In this document: positions 17,655-26,735 of the stretch, one piece after another
Layout: every line of letters starts with the position of its first letter
How positions within the stretch are numbered: position 1 is the first letter of the stretch
Assembly (NCBI RefSeq): GCF_044430645.1
Contig: NZ_JAWUDN010000001.1
Coordinates: forward strand, 62,001-126,000
Origin: Ewingella allii
GTDB taxonomy: Bacteria > Pseudomonadota > Gammaproteobacteria > Enterobacterales > Enterobacteriaceae
Length of the DNA: 64,000 nucleotides
Reading direction: 5' to 3'
Translations under genes and position numbers: made by a program
Notes under the pieces: generated by a model
Seen by the model: the letters and a program-made list of their open reading frames with translations, nothing else
Database searches by the model: none
Told to the model about the DNA's origin: nothing

Positions 17655-19079
17655 ATGGAATTTCGCCGTTTCCCCTGGCTGTTGACCCTTTGCGTATGGC
17701 CCGCCGTCTCCGCGCTGGCCGTTCAGCCAGAAACGCAGGTCGTGCCCGCCGCATCCAATCTGCAAGTGCTGCAACCCATCGACCGCGCCACGGCGGGAGC
17801 CGGATCTCGAGGCCCGGTGGTGGATAACGCGATATTAAAAAAGAACCCGCAACTGGCGGGAGAGTTGCTCAATCAGGCGGTAGAAGAAAGCCAATGGCCG
17901 GTGGTCAGCGCCATCCTGCCGGTCTATGAAAATAGCCCACGGGCGGACAGGTCGCTGGTGCTGTATGCCCGAGCTGGGCTGGCGCACAGCCGGGGAGAAT
18001 ACCGACAGGCTATCGCCGCTTATCGCACGCTATTGGCTGCTCATCCCGAATATGTTCGCGTCAGGCTGGATCTGGCAAAAGCGCTGTTTGAAGACCGGCA
18101 ATATCAGGCTGCGAGGTGGAACTTCGAGCAGGCTCGTAGCCAGAACCCGCCGCCGGAAGTGCAGAGTAACATTGACAGTTATCTCGAATTTATGGAGAAG
18201 CGCGCGGGGTGGACCGGCAACTTCAGCCTGAGCTATCTCAATGACAGCAACGTCAATAACGCCTCGAATGACAAATACATCACCATCGGGGAGCGGGTAT
18301 TTCAGCGCAACCCCGACTCTTACCCGAAGCGCGGCGAAGGGCTTTACTTTGGTGGCTTAGCGCAGCGAGATTTCCAGTTCAGCGACCACCAGAATGTGCG
18401 TTTCAGAACCACGCTCAGTGGCAAATCCTATTGGAATAACCACGATTACGACGACATCACCTCGCGGGTTTATCTCGGCTACGCCTTCCTCAATGCCCGC
18501 CAGCAGCTGGCTTTATTGCCATTTTATGAGAAGCGCTGGTATGGCACGGACGCCTATTCGAAAGGGGCGGGCGTCAGGGCGGAATACAGCTATTTGCTGG
18601 CTCCCGACTGGCAGGCCAGTCAGGCGGTGGAATACCAGAAGCTTGATTATGATAATCAGGATTATTCGGGACTGAAGGGCCACAACGGGCTGCTTTCTAC
18701 CACGCTGGCGCACGCGGTCAGTGCGCGGCTTTCAGTTTTCACCGGGGTAGATTTGGGTCAGCAGAAAACCCAGATTGATGCCGAAACCAATCGGCGTCTG
18801 GGCGCACGTCTGGGGGCCGAAACGGCACTGCCTTACGGTGTTTCCATGGGGCTGATGGCGAATCTGGCACAGAAAAGGTATCAAGGGGAAAACGACATTT
18901 TTCAGGTCAAGCGTAAGGATAACGAGCAAATCTACGCCTTATCGCTCTGGCACCGCGACTTCTATTTCTTCAACCTGATGCCCAAAATCAACGTGATCTA
19001 CAAAGTGGTCAACAGCAATATCGACTTCTACAGCTACGATGAAACCAACCTGTTTCTAAGCTTCGATAAAAACTTCTAG
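17655..19079 (+). CDS. Slam-family outer-membrane surface lipoprotein assembly modifier (DUF560, type XI secretion)
   Basis: 474 residues. A signal peptide (about 1-23, ending ALA) is followed by an N-terminal periplasmic alpha-helical TPR-like domain (about 60-185, with LYARAGLAHSRGEYRQAIAAY and VRVRLDLAKALFEDRQYQAARWNFEQA). The C-terminal DUF560 barrel (about 195-474) starts GNFSLSYLNDSNVNNAS and ends in Phe (FLSFDKNF), as for outer-membrane proteins. Slam proteins move specific lipoproteins across the outer membrane to the surface. The upstream lipoprotein is the obvious client, 72 bp away on the same strand. Confidence 0.9.
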   Translation: MEFRRFPWLLTLCVWPAVSALAVQPETQVVPAASNLQVLQPIDRATAGAGSRGPVVDNAILKKNPQLAGELLNQAVEESQWPVVSAILPVYENSPRADRSLVLYARAGLAHSRGEYRQAIAAYRTLLAAHPEYVRVRLDLAKALFEDRQYQAARWNFEQARSQNPPPEVQSNIDSYLEFMEKRAGWTGNFSLSYLNDSNVNNASNDKYITIGERVFQRNPDSYPKRGEGLYFGGLAQRDFQFSDHQNVRFRTTLSGKSYWNNHDYDDITSRVYLGYAFLNARQQLALLPFYEKRWYGTDAYSKGAGVRAEYSYLLAPDWQASQAVEYQKLDYDNQDYSGLKGHNGLLSTTLAHAVSARLSVFTGVDLGQQKTQIDAETNRRLGARLGAETALPYGVSMGLMANLAQKRYQGENDIFQVKRKDNEQIYALSLWHRDFYFFNLMPKINVIYKVVNSNIDFYSYDETNLFLSFDKNF

Positions 19080-19092
19080 GCCTGCACGAAAT

Positions 19093-19114
19093 CACTCCCC
19101 GCCGGTGGGGAGTG
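19093..19114 (+). terminator. Stem-loop after the Slam gene
   Basis: CACTCCCC / GGGGAGTG 8-bp stem, 6-base loop, 13 bases past the stop; followed by AAGGCAAATAAC, so no U-tract. Confidence 0.5.
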
Positions 19115-19137
19115 AAGGCAAATAACAAACCCAACCC

Positions 19138-19165
19138 AAAAAAAAGCCCGCACTGCTAGCGGGCC
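19138..19165 (-). terminator. Orphan minus-strand intrinsic terminator (possible sRNA 3' end)
   Basis: On the minus strand GCCCGC-TAGCAGT-GCGGGC is followed by eight T. No minus-strand gene lies upstream of it: the interval 19166-19392 is non-coding and the next gene (19393) is on the plus strand. It may end a small RNA transcribed from within 19166-19392. Confidence 0.6.
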
Positions 19166-19392
19166 AAGTGTCCTTGCTTGAGATACGGCTCTTGGGCCGA
19201 TGGGCTGCATTCTAAAGCGTCTGGGGAAAAACCAGCTATAACAGTGGATTAAAAAAACTAACGAACAGTGGCGGCAAATATTTCTTCACACTCGCTGGCT
19301 TCTTTCCGGAGAAATACGCGCTATCTTGATCTGACTTAGCACGCTTCGCCTTTGCAATATCAACCCCAGATGTAGCCACCATAAGGATCATT
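19166..19392. other. Non-coding interval upstream of the Rid gene; candidate sRNA locus on the minus strand
   Basis: 227 bp with no ORF. It contains the Rid-gene promoter on the plus strand. If the terminator at 19138-19165 is used, it would also hold a minus-strand transcript of up to about 230 nt. I did not match it to a known sRNA. Confidence 0.35.
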
Positions 19393-19875
19393 ATGTCTAA
19401 AATTTATCAGGCATTAGAAGACGCTGGCTGGGTTTTGCCGCCAGAACTGGTTCCGCCTCCGGGCGTGGTTTTCCCCTTCAAAGTGGTACGGGTGGTGAAT
19501 AACCGCGCCTACGTGTCGGGGCACGGGCCGCAAAACGCCGATGGCTCGCTGTACACCACGCTTGGCAAAGTCGGGCGCGAAGTGAGCGAGGAGCAGGCCT
19601 ACAGGGCGGCGCAGCTCACCGCGCTATCGATTCTCGGTAGTCTGCACCGCGAACTTGGCTCACTGGACCGAATTGTGGCGTGGAATCGCCTGTTCGGCAT
19701 GGTCAATGCCGCGCCGGGCTTCAACCGCCTGCCGCCGGTGATTAACGGCTGTTCCGACGTCATCCTGCGCGTCTTCGGCCCAGAGATTGGCGCCCACAGC
19801 CGCAGCGCCGTGGGGCTGGCGGAGTTGCCGTTTGATATCCCGGTAGAAATCGAGGCGGAAGTGGAGATTCGTTAA
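19393..19875 (+). CDS. RidA/YjgF-superfamily protein
   Basis: 160 residues covering one Rid (endoribonuclease L-PSP-like) domain. Archetypal RidA hydrolyses reactive enamine/imine intermediates from PLP enzymes. The active-site Arg is present in AHSRSAVGLAELP, the equivalent of RidA Arg105. The protein is longer than RidA (about 130) and begins like the Rid subgroup with KIYQALEDAGWVLPPE. It is monocistronic; its stop is 4 bp from the convergent ABC gene. The substrate is unknown. Confidence 0.85.
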   Translation: MSKIYQALEDAGWVLPPELVPPPGVVFPFKVVRVVNNRAYVSGHGPQNADGSLYTTLGKVGREVSEEQAYRAAQLTALSILGSLHRELGSLDRIVAWNRLFGMVNAAPGFNRLPPVINGCSDVILRVFGPEIGAHSRSAVGLAELPFDIPVEIEAEVEIR

Positions 19876-19879
19876 CCCT

Positions 19880-21535
19880 TCAGCTCGCCTGTGAGTTACC
19901 CACTTTCACCACCCGATCCGCCCGGCGAAGCGTTGCTGGGCGATGGGCGATAAGGAGGATAGTGCGCTGGTGGCGCAGGCTCTCAAGCGCTCGCTGGAAA
20001 GCCAGCTCGTTAGGGTTATCCAGGCTGGAAGAGGCTTCGTCGAGAATCAAAATCGGCGCTTCGGTCAGCAGCGCGCGGGCAATGGCAATGCGCTGCCGCT
20101 GGCCGCCGGAAAGCTGCTTGCCGCCTTCGCCGCACTGGCTTTTATAGCCCTGCGGCAGGGTGCGAATAAAGGCATCTGCCTGCGCTAATCTCGCGGCTTC
20201 CACTACCTGCGCCTGACTGGCCTGCGGGCAACCAAGGCGGATGTTTTCCTCAATCGTTCCGGCGAAAAGATAGACATCCTGCGGCACCCAGCAGACGAGT
20301 TGGCGCAGCGTCGCCAGTGGCAGAGTGCGAATGTCGCGATCGCCAATGAAAATCGCGCCGCTGTCCGGGTCCCAAAAACGCAACAGCAGATGGGTGAGGG
20401 TGCTTTTACCCGCGCCCGACGCGCCGCTCAGCGCGACGATTTCTCCGCTTTTCACTTCAAAACTTAGCTTATCCAGAACGGCCTTTTGATGGCGGTCATA
20501 GGTAAAACTCACCTGCTCGACGCGCAGGGATTTCTCAATGGGGGCCGATGCCTTGCCTTCATCACGGACCTGCGCCGACTGCTGCATAATGGTTAAAATC
20601 CGGGCTGCGCCAGCGCGCAACTCCCCCCACTGGCTGGCGGTCTGGGTGACGTCGACGATAGGCAGCAAGGCGCCGACGCTGAGTACCAGCACCACAGGTA
20701 GCATCAGCGTTTCAAGCTGGCCCTGCGCCAATAAATGGCTGGCTGATAACACCGTCGCCACCAACGTCGAGGCACTCAGCAGGTCAATTGCCGCCTGCTC
20801 CAGACCACTGCGCGAGCCGTATCGGCGCTGGGCTTTGCTGAGATTCTGAGTGTCCCGCACCAGCCGCTGAACCACATTTTCACTTTGGCCGAAGACCGCC
20901 AGTTCGCGCTGCCCGGCAATAAATTCGACCGTGTCGGCATTAAGCTGCCCGAGCTGGGACATCACTTGCTTTCCCTGATGCGCCGCGAGCCGAGATAGCC
21001 ATAGTGGCACGCTCGCGATCAGCAGCAGGAAAGGGGAAACGACTAACGCCAGTTGCGGATGAATGCCATACAGCACAGCCAGCGCGGCGAGCGGGACGAT
21101 GACCGCGCCGACATAATCTGCCAGCGTATGGGCATAAAAACGCTCCATTAGCTCGGCATCGTGAGTCGCAATCGAGGCCAGATCGCCAACGCGCTGCCCC
21201 AGCAGCCTGCCCGGCGCGGCGCGTTCTAGTCCGTCAAAAATCCCTATCTGTAGCTTCTCAATCAGGGCGAAAGCCAAATCATGGGACGACCAACTCTGCA
21301 CCCAGCGCGCCGCGGCGGTCAACAGCACCAGACCTAACATCCAGCCAATAATGGGAATTAAGCCGCTGACGGAGGGGGTAACGATGGCGCAGCCAGTGAG
21401 CCACGCCGCCAGCGCGATGCTCGCCAGCGTGCCGCTTTGTGCCACTATTCCCGCCAACAGGGTGAGCGCCAATAGGCCCTGTTGGCCTTTCATCAGGCGG
21501 ACAAGTCCCCACATTCCGATCTGCTTCGTGCTCAT
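19880..21535 (-). CDS. Fused permease-ATPase ABC subunit, second of a heterodimeric siderophore importer
   Basis: 551 residues: an exporter-fold transmembrane domain (about 1-310, six segments) followed by an ATPase domain. Walker A is GASGAGKST, the signature LSGGQRQRIAIARAL and Walker B LILDEASS. The sequence superficially resembles CydC. However, the operon also has a siderophore-type binding protein and TonB receptor, as with YbtP/YbtQ and IrtA/IrtB, which are exporter-fold importers of ferric siderophores. It overlaps the upstream ABC gene by 4 bp (ATGA). Confidence 0.85.
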   Translation of the reverse strand: MSTKQIGMWGLVRLMKGQQGLLALTLLAGIVAQSGTLASIALAAWLTGCAIVTPSVSGLIPIIGWMLGLVLLTAAARWVQSWSSHDLAFALIEKLQIGIFDGLERAAPGRLLGQRVGDLASIATHDAELMERFYAHTLADYVGAVIVPLAALAVLYGIHPQLALVVSPFLLLIASVPLWLSRLAAHQGKQVMSQLGQLNADTVEFIAGQRELAVFGQSENVVQRLVRDTQNLSKAQRRYGSRSGLEQAAIDLLSASTLVATVLSASHLLAQGQLETLMLPVVLVLSVGALLPIVDVTQTASQWGELRAGAARILTIMQQSAQVRDEGKASAPIEKSLRVEQVSFTYDRHQKAVLDKLSFEVKSGEIVALSGASGAGKSTLTHLLLRFWDPDSGAIFIGDRDIRTLPLATLRQLVCWVPQDVYLFAGTIEENIRLGCPQASQAQVVEAARLAQADAFIRTLPQGYKSQCGEGGKQLSGGQRQRIAIARALLTEAPILILDEASSSLDNPNELAFQRALESLRHQRTILLIAHRPATLRRADRVVKVGNSQAS

Positions 21536-23247
21536 AACATCTCCTCCTGTGCGGCGAGCAGACGGGCATAGCAGCCGCCGTTGGCGCTGAGTTGTGGATG
21601 CTGACCCTGTTCGACCAGCCGCCCCTCTTCGAACACCAGAATCAGATCCGCGTGTTGAATGCTTTCGAGCCGATGGGCAATAGCAATCACCGTGCGCCGC
21701 CCGCGAAACTGCGACAAGGCCTGGCGCAGCGCCCGTTCGCTGTCGCTGTCAATGCTGGCGGTGGCTTCATCGAGCAGTAAAATCGGCGCATCTTTAAGCA
21801 ATGCGCGGGCAATGGCTAACCGCTGGCGCTGGCCGCCGGAGAGCTGCGCCCCGCGCTCGCCGACCTGCGTCTGATAACCCTGCGGCAATTGTTCGATGAA
21901 ATCGGCAATTTGCGCCGCTCGCGCCGCGGTGGCTAACTCCTCGTCGCTGGCATCGGGTTTGGCAATGCGCAGGTTGTCGGCAATCGAGCCATGAAACAGA
22001 AACACCTCTTGCGATACTAAACTGATGCTTTGCCGCAGGGCCTGAAGCTCGAGTTGGCGTATATCCACGCCGCCGAGGCTAATAGCCCCTAGCTGCGGGT
22101 CGAAGCTGCGCAGCAGCAGAGCCATCAGGGTGGATTTACCTGCACCCGACGGCCCGACTATCGCCACGAACTGCTGTTCCTCAATGCGAAAAGAGACATC
22201 AGTCAGCGCGGGCTGGCCCTGCGGATAAGTAAATGACAGCTTATCGACGCTAAGTGAATAACTGTCGGCGCGCGCCTTAGGCTGGAGAGGATCAGCAACC
22301 GGCGGGCGGAGGGACAATAGCTCGGCAATAGGCCCCTGCGCGCCGCTGGCAGCCCATGCGGTATGAAAGGCGTTTTCCAGCTTACCCAGCGGGCGAAACG
22401 CCTCGCGGGCGAGAAACAGGGTGAGCAGTAACACCATCGGCGAGAGCTGCTGCCCGGCGACGCGCCAGGCATTGAATGCCAGCACCAGCGCAATACCGCT
22501 GAGGGTGATTAAGCGCGTGATGCCGCCGCGCATTAGCGTGACGTTTAGCGTCGCCATCGACGCGCGTCGCAGCTCGGCGGCATCCTGCGCCAGCTTGGAC
22601 CGCCAGCGCGGCGATGCGCCAAAGGCTTTCAGCGTGGCTAGCCCTTGCAGTGCATCCAGGAGCCGGTTGCTAAAGACGCCCATTGCGGCAAAAACGCTGG
22701 TTGCCTGCGGCCTCTGCCAGCGCATCCATCCCCAGTCGAGCAGCGGGAAAGCCAGCACAAACAGCGCCAGCAGTAAGCCCGAGGGCCAATCAATCCAGAC
22801 CATCACGCCAAGCGCCAGCGCGCAGCCGAGCAGGGCGGTCCAGGCGGCAGGGAGGTAGCGGCTGTAGTAGCTTTCTATGGCTTCAACGCCGCCAATCACC
22901 GTGGCCTGTAAGTCACCGACCTTATGCACTAAGCCAATCCCCGGCCCGAAGCGCGTTAATTGTTGCAGTAAGCGTCGGCGCAATACCGTTTTGCAGGTTG
23001 CCGCCACCCGCTGGGCCGCGATTTCACTTAGCCACAACAGCCCGGCGCGAAGGGCTATCACGCCCACCAACAGCATGAGTGGAGTGGCTATCCTGGCCGA
23101 ACTTCCTGCCATCATTAACCTGTGTAGCAGCAGAGCCGTCAGCCCGGCCTGAGCGAGATAACAGGCGATCACCGCCACATTGATGGTGATCGCCTGCGCC
23201 AGTGGCGGCAGGAGTGAAGCTGTTAATCCCTTAACCGGTGCTCTCAT
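21532..23247 (-). CDS. Fused permease-ATPase ABC subunit, first of a heterodimeric siderophore importer
   Basis: 571 residues: transmembrane domain (about 1-320) with six helices, then an ATPase domain with Walker A GPSGAGKST, signature LSGGQRQRLAIARALL and Walker B ILLLDEAT. It pairs with the next gene as a heterodimer. It overlaps both neighbours by 4 bp, implying translational coupling in the order binding protein, ABC1, ABC2. CydD is the nearest alternative, but cydDC is not normally in an operon with TonB uptake genes. Confidence 0.85.
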   Translation of the reverse strand: MRAPVKGLTASLLPPLAQAITINVAVIACYLAQAGLTALLLHRLMMAGSSARIATPLMLLVGVIALRAGLLWLSEIAAQRVAATCKTVLRRRLLQQLTRFGPGIGLVHKVGDLQATVIGGVEAIESYYSRYLPAAWTALLGCALALGVMVWIDWPSGLLLALFVLAFPLLDWGWMRWQRPQATSVFAAMGVFSNRLLDALQGLATLKAFGASPRWRSKLAQDAAELRRASMATLNVTLMRGGITRLITLSGIALVLAFNAWRVAGQQLSPMVLLLTLFLAREAFRPLGKLENAFHTAWAASGAQGPIAELLSLRPPVADPLQPKARADSYSLSVDKLSFTYPQGQPALTDVSFRIEEQQFVAIVGPSGAGKSTLMALLLRSFDPQLGAISLGGVDIRQLELQALRQSISLVSQEVFLFHGSIADNLRIAKPDASDEELATAARAAQIADFIEQLPQGYQTQVGERGAQLSGGQRQRLAIARALLKDAPILLLDEATASIDSDSERALRQALSQFRGRRTVIAIAHRLESIQHADLILVFEEGRLVEQGQHPQLSANGGCYARLLAAQEEML

Positions 23248-24335
23248 TGGGCCGGGCCGCTCCAGAAAGTGCCTCGCAGCGGGAAGGCCAGAAAGCGCTG
23301 ATTTATTTCATCCAGCGTCTGAGCAGGATTCAGCTCGGCAAAGGCGCTTGGGTGGAACATTTTTGCCATCTCTTCAACGCCCACAAAGAACAGCGGGTTG
23401 TCGAAGAAGAACAGCCAGATCCCCGCTGCGCGTTGGTTGCGAATTGCCGACAGGCTGGCGAGGGTCGGCTGCTCAATGATGGCTTGCAGCGAGCGCGCAC
23501 TCTGCTCCGGCGTGACGTCAGGGCCGACCAGCAGCCCTTTGCGGGTGACGGTGGAGCCACCGCCGGCCAGATAAAAGTCCGGCTTTTTCGCCAGCACGTA
23601 TTCCAGATTCAACTTACCAATGCCGCTGGTCAGCGCTTCTGCACCTAAATTACGCCCGCCCGCCGCCGCGATAAAATCGCTCATGTTGCCAGTGCCGGAG
23701 GTAAAGCAGCAGTCATCGCCGCCAGGATTTAGGTGGAAAAACACCAGCGGGCGCGGCAGGTTGGCCAGCCGTTGGGCGAGGTTATCCATATGCTGCTGGT
23801 AGAGCTGGGCAAAGGCTTCGGCCTCCGGCTGGTGGTCAAGAAGCTTGCCAAGCATCAACATGCTCGGGACGGTGTTGACCAGCGGACGGCGGAAGAAGTC
23901 GACGAAAACATAGGGAATATGCGCCGCGTCGAGCTTATTCAGCCCCTCGGGGATGCGGCCATACAGGGTGAAAATCACCAGATCCGGTTTGGCGGCGATG
24001 GCCGCCTCCATCGAAAAGGTGCCGCTATTCAAGTCACCGATTTGCGGCACCGTCGCGGCCTGTGGAAAACGCTGCTTCAGGGCGTCGAAGGTGGAAGGCG
24101 AGTAGCGTTGCAGGTCGGTGCCCCACGCGACGATATTCTCCAGCGGGTCCTTTTCCAGCAAGGCCAAGGTGATGATATGGCGGCTCTCCGCCAGCACAAT
24201 GCGCTTGGCGGGAGCAGGCAGCGTCACGCTGCGATTCAGCATATCCGTCACGGTGATGGGCGCGGCGGCGGCGGTAAAGCTGGCGATAAACAGCAGCGAG
24301 GCCGCCAGCGCCATGAGTGATTTCAATCGGGTCAT
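23244..24335 (-). CDS. Periplasmic iron-siderophore binding protein (cluster A-2 / class III SBP)
   Basis: 363 residues with a signal peptide (about 1-26, ending TAAAA). The binding fold starts ITVTDMLNRSVTLPAPAKRIV, the usual opening of ferric-siderophore and haem binding proteins. A long helix linker and a second lobe follow. It receives substrate from the TonB receptor encoded 11 bp upstream and hands it to the downstream ABC pair. Confidence 0.88.
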   Translation of the reverse strand: MTRLKSLMALAASLLFIASFTAAAAPITVTDMLNRSVTLPAPAKRIVLAESRHIITLALLEKDPLENIVAWGTDLQRYSPSTFDALKQRFPQAATVPQIGDLNSGTFSMEAAIAAKPDLVIFTLYGRIPEGLNKLDAAHIPYVFVDFFRRPLVNTVPSMLMLGKLLDHQPEAEAFAQLYQQHMDNLAQRLANLPRPLVFFHLNPGGDDCCFTSGTGNMSDFIAAAGGRNLGAEALTSGIGKLNLEYVLAKKPDFYLAGGGSTVTRKGLLVGPDVTPEQSARSLQAIIEQPTLASLSAIRNQRAAGIWLFFFDNPLFFVGVEEMAKMFHPSAFAELNPAQTLDEINQRFLAFPLRGTFWSGPAQ

Positions 24336-24346
24336 TCTTCTGTTCC

Positions 24347-26488
24347 TTACCAGCGATAGCTGACGGTTGCGGTGAGCGTGCGGTCAAAGCCTTGACTACA
24401 GCTGGTGGTGCCGCAACCTGAGTAATAATCTTTTTTAAACAGATTGTTAGCGTTAACCGCCAGTTTTACCCCGTGCAGTGAGCGGTCTAGTTCGCCAAGG
24501 TCATAGTGCAAGGCGGCATCAAACAGGGTGTAGTCCGGCACGCGAATGCTGTTATTGGTATCGGCCCAGGTTTTGCCGACGTAGCGCACGCCCGCGCCGA
24601 AGCCGAGGCTGGTGAGCGGCCCCTGCTGAATGCTGTAATCAGCCCAAAGAGAAGCCATCTGCTCCGGCATGCCGGTCGGCGTCTTGCCCTGTGCGCCCGC
24701 CACCGTGCTTTTGGTGGTTTCCAAATCATTCCAGGTATAGCTGGCGATAACCTTCATGGCCGGAGTGAGATTGGCGGCGGCCGAGGCTTCAATCCCCTTC
24801 GACGTCACTTGCCCGGTCTGCACCGTATTCAGGTTGTTGTTAGGGTCAGTGGTGGAAACGTTATTTTGCTCGAGGTTGAACCACGCCAGCGTAAACAGCC
24901 CGTCAAAGCTGTCTGGCTGGTATTTCACGCCGGTTTCAATCTGCTTGCCGGTGGTAGGTTTGAAGGTTTCACCATAGAAATTGGTGCCAAGAACCGGCGC
25001 AAAAGAGGTGGTGTAACTGACATAAGGCGCGACGCCACTGTCGGTGAGCCACGTCAGCCCGGCTCGCCACGTGAAGTGGTGGTCATCCTGACTGGTTGAG
25101 GTACTTTTCAGCCGATTATCGGTGCTGACCGAGGCCCAATCCTCGCGTGCCGACAGGTCGAGCATCAGGCGCTCGGCCAGCGCCAGCGTGTTGCCCAAAT
25201 AGACGCCGGTTTCATCGGCTTTTTGATAGGTCGAGGTGAAAGGCGTCGCGGCGGAGAAATTGCCCCCGTAGGTCGGGTGGTAAATGTCCACCGACGGCGC
25301 TGCGCCGTAATTCAGATAGTAATCCTCCCCGGTGCGGCGATAACCCACGCCGAGTACCGTGGTTCCGGTCACCGAACCCGCGTCCCAGTGCGCTTTCACA
25401 TTATTGTCCGTGGCCCACACTTTGCCTTTAATACCAAACTCATAGGCTGCGCGGTTCAGCGTGCGCATGTCCGCCGCCAGTCGGGTACCCGACCAGGTTT
25501 GGGTCAGCAGGTCGTTAGAGGTGTAGCGGCTGGCGGAGTGGAATGACCAAACGTCGTCGAAGCGGTGATCAAACTCATAGCCGATGTTGGTTTGGTTCAT
25601 GCGGTTGTCCAGCCCGCTGTTATCGAGATAGACATCGCGCGGCAGCTTGCCGTTCGGGTTGCTCAGCAGGGTGCCGTAAATCGGCGTGAAGTTGCGCGGC
25701 GGGCCAAACTTGTCGCGGCTAAAGGAAGTCAGCAGGGTCAGCGTGGTATCGCGGTCGGGCTGCCAGGTCAGGGAAGGGGCGATATATCCGGTATCATCCG
25801 GCACGTTTTTAAACTGGGTGTTGCTATCGCGACCCACGCCGACCAGCCGGTAGAGCAGGGTTTTGTCATCATTGACCGGTCCGGAGAAATCAAACTGCCC
25901 CTGATATCTGTCGTGATTACCCACCTGTACGCCCACTTCGTGCAGCGGCTGTGCGGTAGGGTGCTTGCTGATGCCATTCACCACGCCGCCCGGCGAGCCG
26001 ACGCCGTAGAGAAAACCGGTCGGGCCGCGCAGCACGTCGATACTTTCTAGTCCATAGGGCTGATAGCGCACATAGGATTGCGCGGTGGTGGAGCGCAGGC
26101 CGTCGAGCAGCGCGCCGTTCAGCGTGGCGTCGAATCCGCGCAGGCTGAAGTAGTCAAACCTTGAGCTGACGGCGGAGGTCGAGGCGAACACGCCCGGCGT
26201 ATAGCGCAGCGCCTCGGTGGTGGTTTGAACGTTGCGATCGGTCAGCTCATCGCGGCCAATCACGCTCAGCGACTGCGGGGTTGCCAGCACCGACGCGTTG
26301 GTTCGGCTGCCGGTTTTACTCTGTTTCGCCACATAGCCTTCGCCGTGCGCCGAACTGCCGTCGGCGGTGACGGTCAGCGTCTCTTCTTCCCCGCTATTTT
26401 GTGCCCATCCTGGTATAGAAACGGCCAGCGAGCTTGCGCCAACGCACGCGGCCAAAAGAGTCATTTTATGTTTTTTATGCTTTAACAC
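24347..26488 (-). CDS. TonB-dependent ferric siderophore receptor
   Basis: 713 residues: a signal peptide (about 1-29), then a plug domain with TPQSLSVIGRDELTDRNVQTTTEALRYTPGVF and the DVLRGPTGFLYGVGSPGGVVNG motif, and a beta-barrel ending in TVSYRW. It is of the FhuA/FoxA-like hydroxamate and ferrichrome type rather than FepA. First gene of the iron operon, downstream of a Fur-like box. No siderophore biosynthesis genes are seen in the window, so uptake of a foreign siderophore is likely. Confidence 0.93.
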   Translation of the reverse strand: MLKHKKHKMTLLAACVGASSLAVSIPGWAQNSGEEETLTVTADGSSAHGEGYVAKQSKTGSRTNASVLATPQSLSVIGRDELTDRNVQTTTEALRYTPGVFASTSAVSSRFDYFSLRGFDATLNGALLDGLRSTTAQSYVRYQPYGLESIDVLRGPTGFLYGVGSPGGVVNGISKHPTAQPLHEVGVQVGNHDRYQGQFDFSGPVNDDKTLLYRLVGVGRDSNTQFKNVPDDTGYIAPSLTWQPDRDTTLTLLTSFSRDKFGPPRNFTPIYGTLLSNPNGKLPRDVYLDNSGLDNRMNQTNIGYEFDHRFDDVWSFHSASRYTSNDLLTQTWSGTRLAADMRTLNRAAYEFGIKGKVWATDNNVKAHWDAGSVTGTTVLGVGYRRTGEDYYLNYGAAPSVDIYHPTYGGNFSAATPFTSTYQKADETGVYLGNTLALAERLMLDLSAREDWASVSTDNRLKSTSTSQDDHHFTWRAGLTWLTDSGVAPYVSYTTSFAPVLGTNFYGETFKPTTGKQIETGVKYQPDSFDGLFTLAWFNLEQNNVSTTDPNNNLNTVQTGQVTSKGIEASAAANLTPAMKVIASYTWNDLETTKSTVAGAQGKTPTGMPEQMASLWADYSIQQGPLTSLGFGAGVRYVGKTWADTNNSIRVPDYTLFDAALHYDLGELDRSLHGVKLAVNANNLFKKDYYSGCGTTSCSQGFDRTLTATVSYRW

Positions 26489-26502
26489 CGGTTATCTCCA
26501 AG

Positions 26503-26521
26503 GCGAATGAGAATTATTTCA
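26503..26521 (-). promoter_or_regulatory. Fur box of the siderophore receptor operon
   Basis: AATGAGAATTATT matches 11 of 13 bases of the AATGATAATCATT Fur core. It lies 15-33 bases upstream of the receptor ATG and indicates iron repression. Confidence 0.7.
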
Positions 26522-26672
26522 GCGCTGGCTATTCTCACCCTGAGGATTTTTCTGGCAATGGCGAAGGCTTTCGCTGGCGGAACTCTTTCTTTCGATAAAT
26601 AGCCTTGGGAACCTTGCGTGTAGCGCCTTGGCGCGCGATATCTGGAAGTGCAAGGCAAAGGCTGATAATGTG

Positions 26673-26691
26673 AGAATAAGAATTATTAGCA
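26673..26691 (+). promoter_or_regulatory. Fur-like box upstream of the AraC regulator
   Basis: AATAAGAATTATT, 10 of 13 matches to the Fur core, about 50 bp before the regulator ATG. Together with the other box it suggests that both divergent units are iron-controlled. Confidence 0.6.
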
Positions 26692-26735
26692 ACAACTTGC
26701 GGCGGCGTCTCCCGCCCTTTTCAACAGGTCGTCAG

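Noticed and set aside
19880..23247. ABC pair as the CydDC glutathione/cysteine exporter
   Set aside because: The pair overlaps a siderophore-binding protein gene and lies behind a TonB receptor and Fur box, which points to iron uptake.
26628..26735. Extended N-terminus of the AraC regulator from a TTG
   Set aside because: It would cover the Fur-like box at 26673-26691, and the translated extension looks non-conserved; ATG 26736 gives a normal-length protein.
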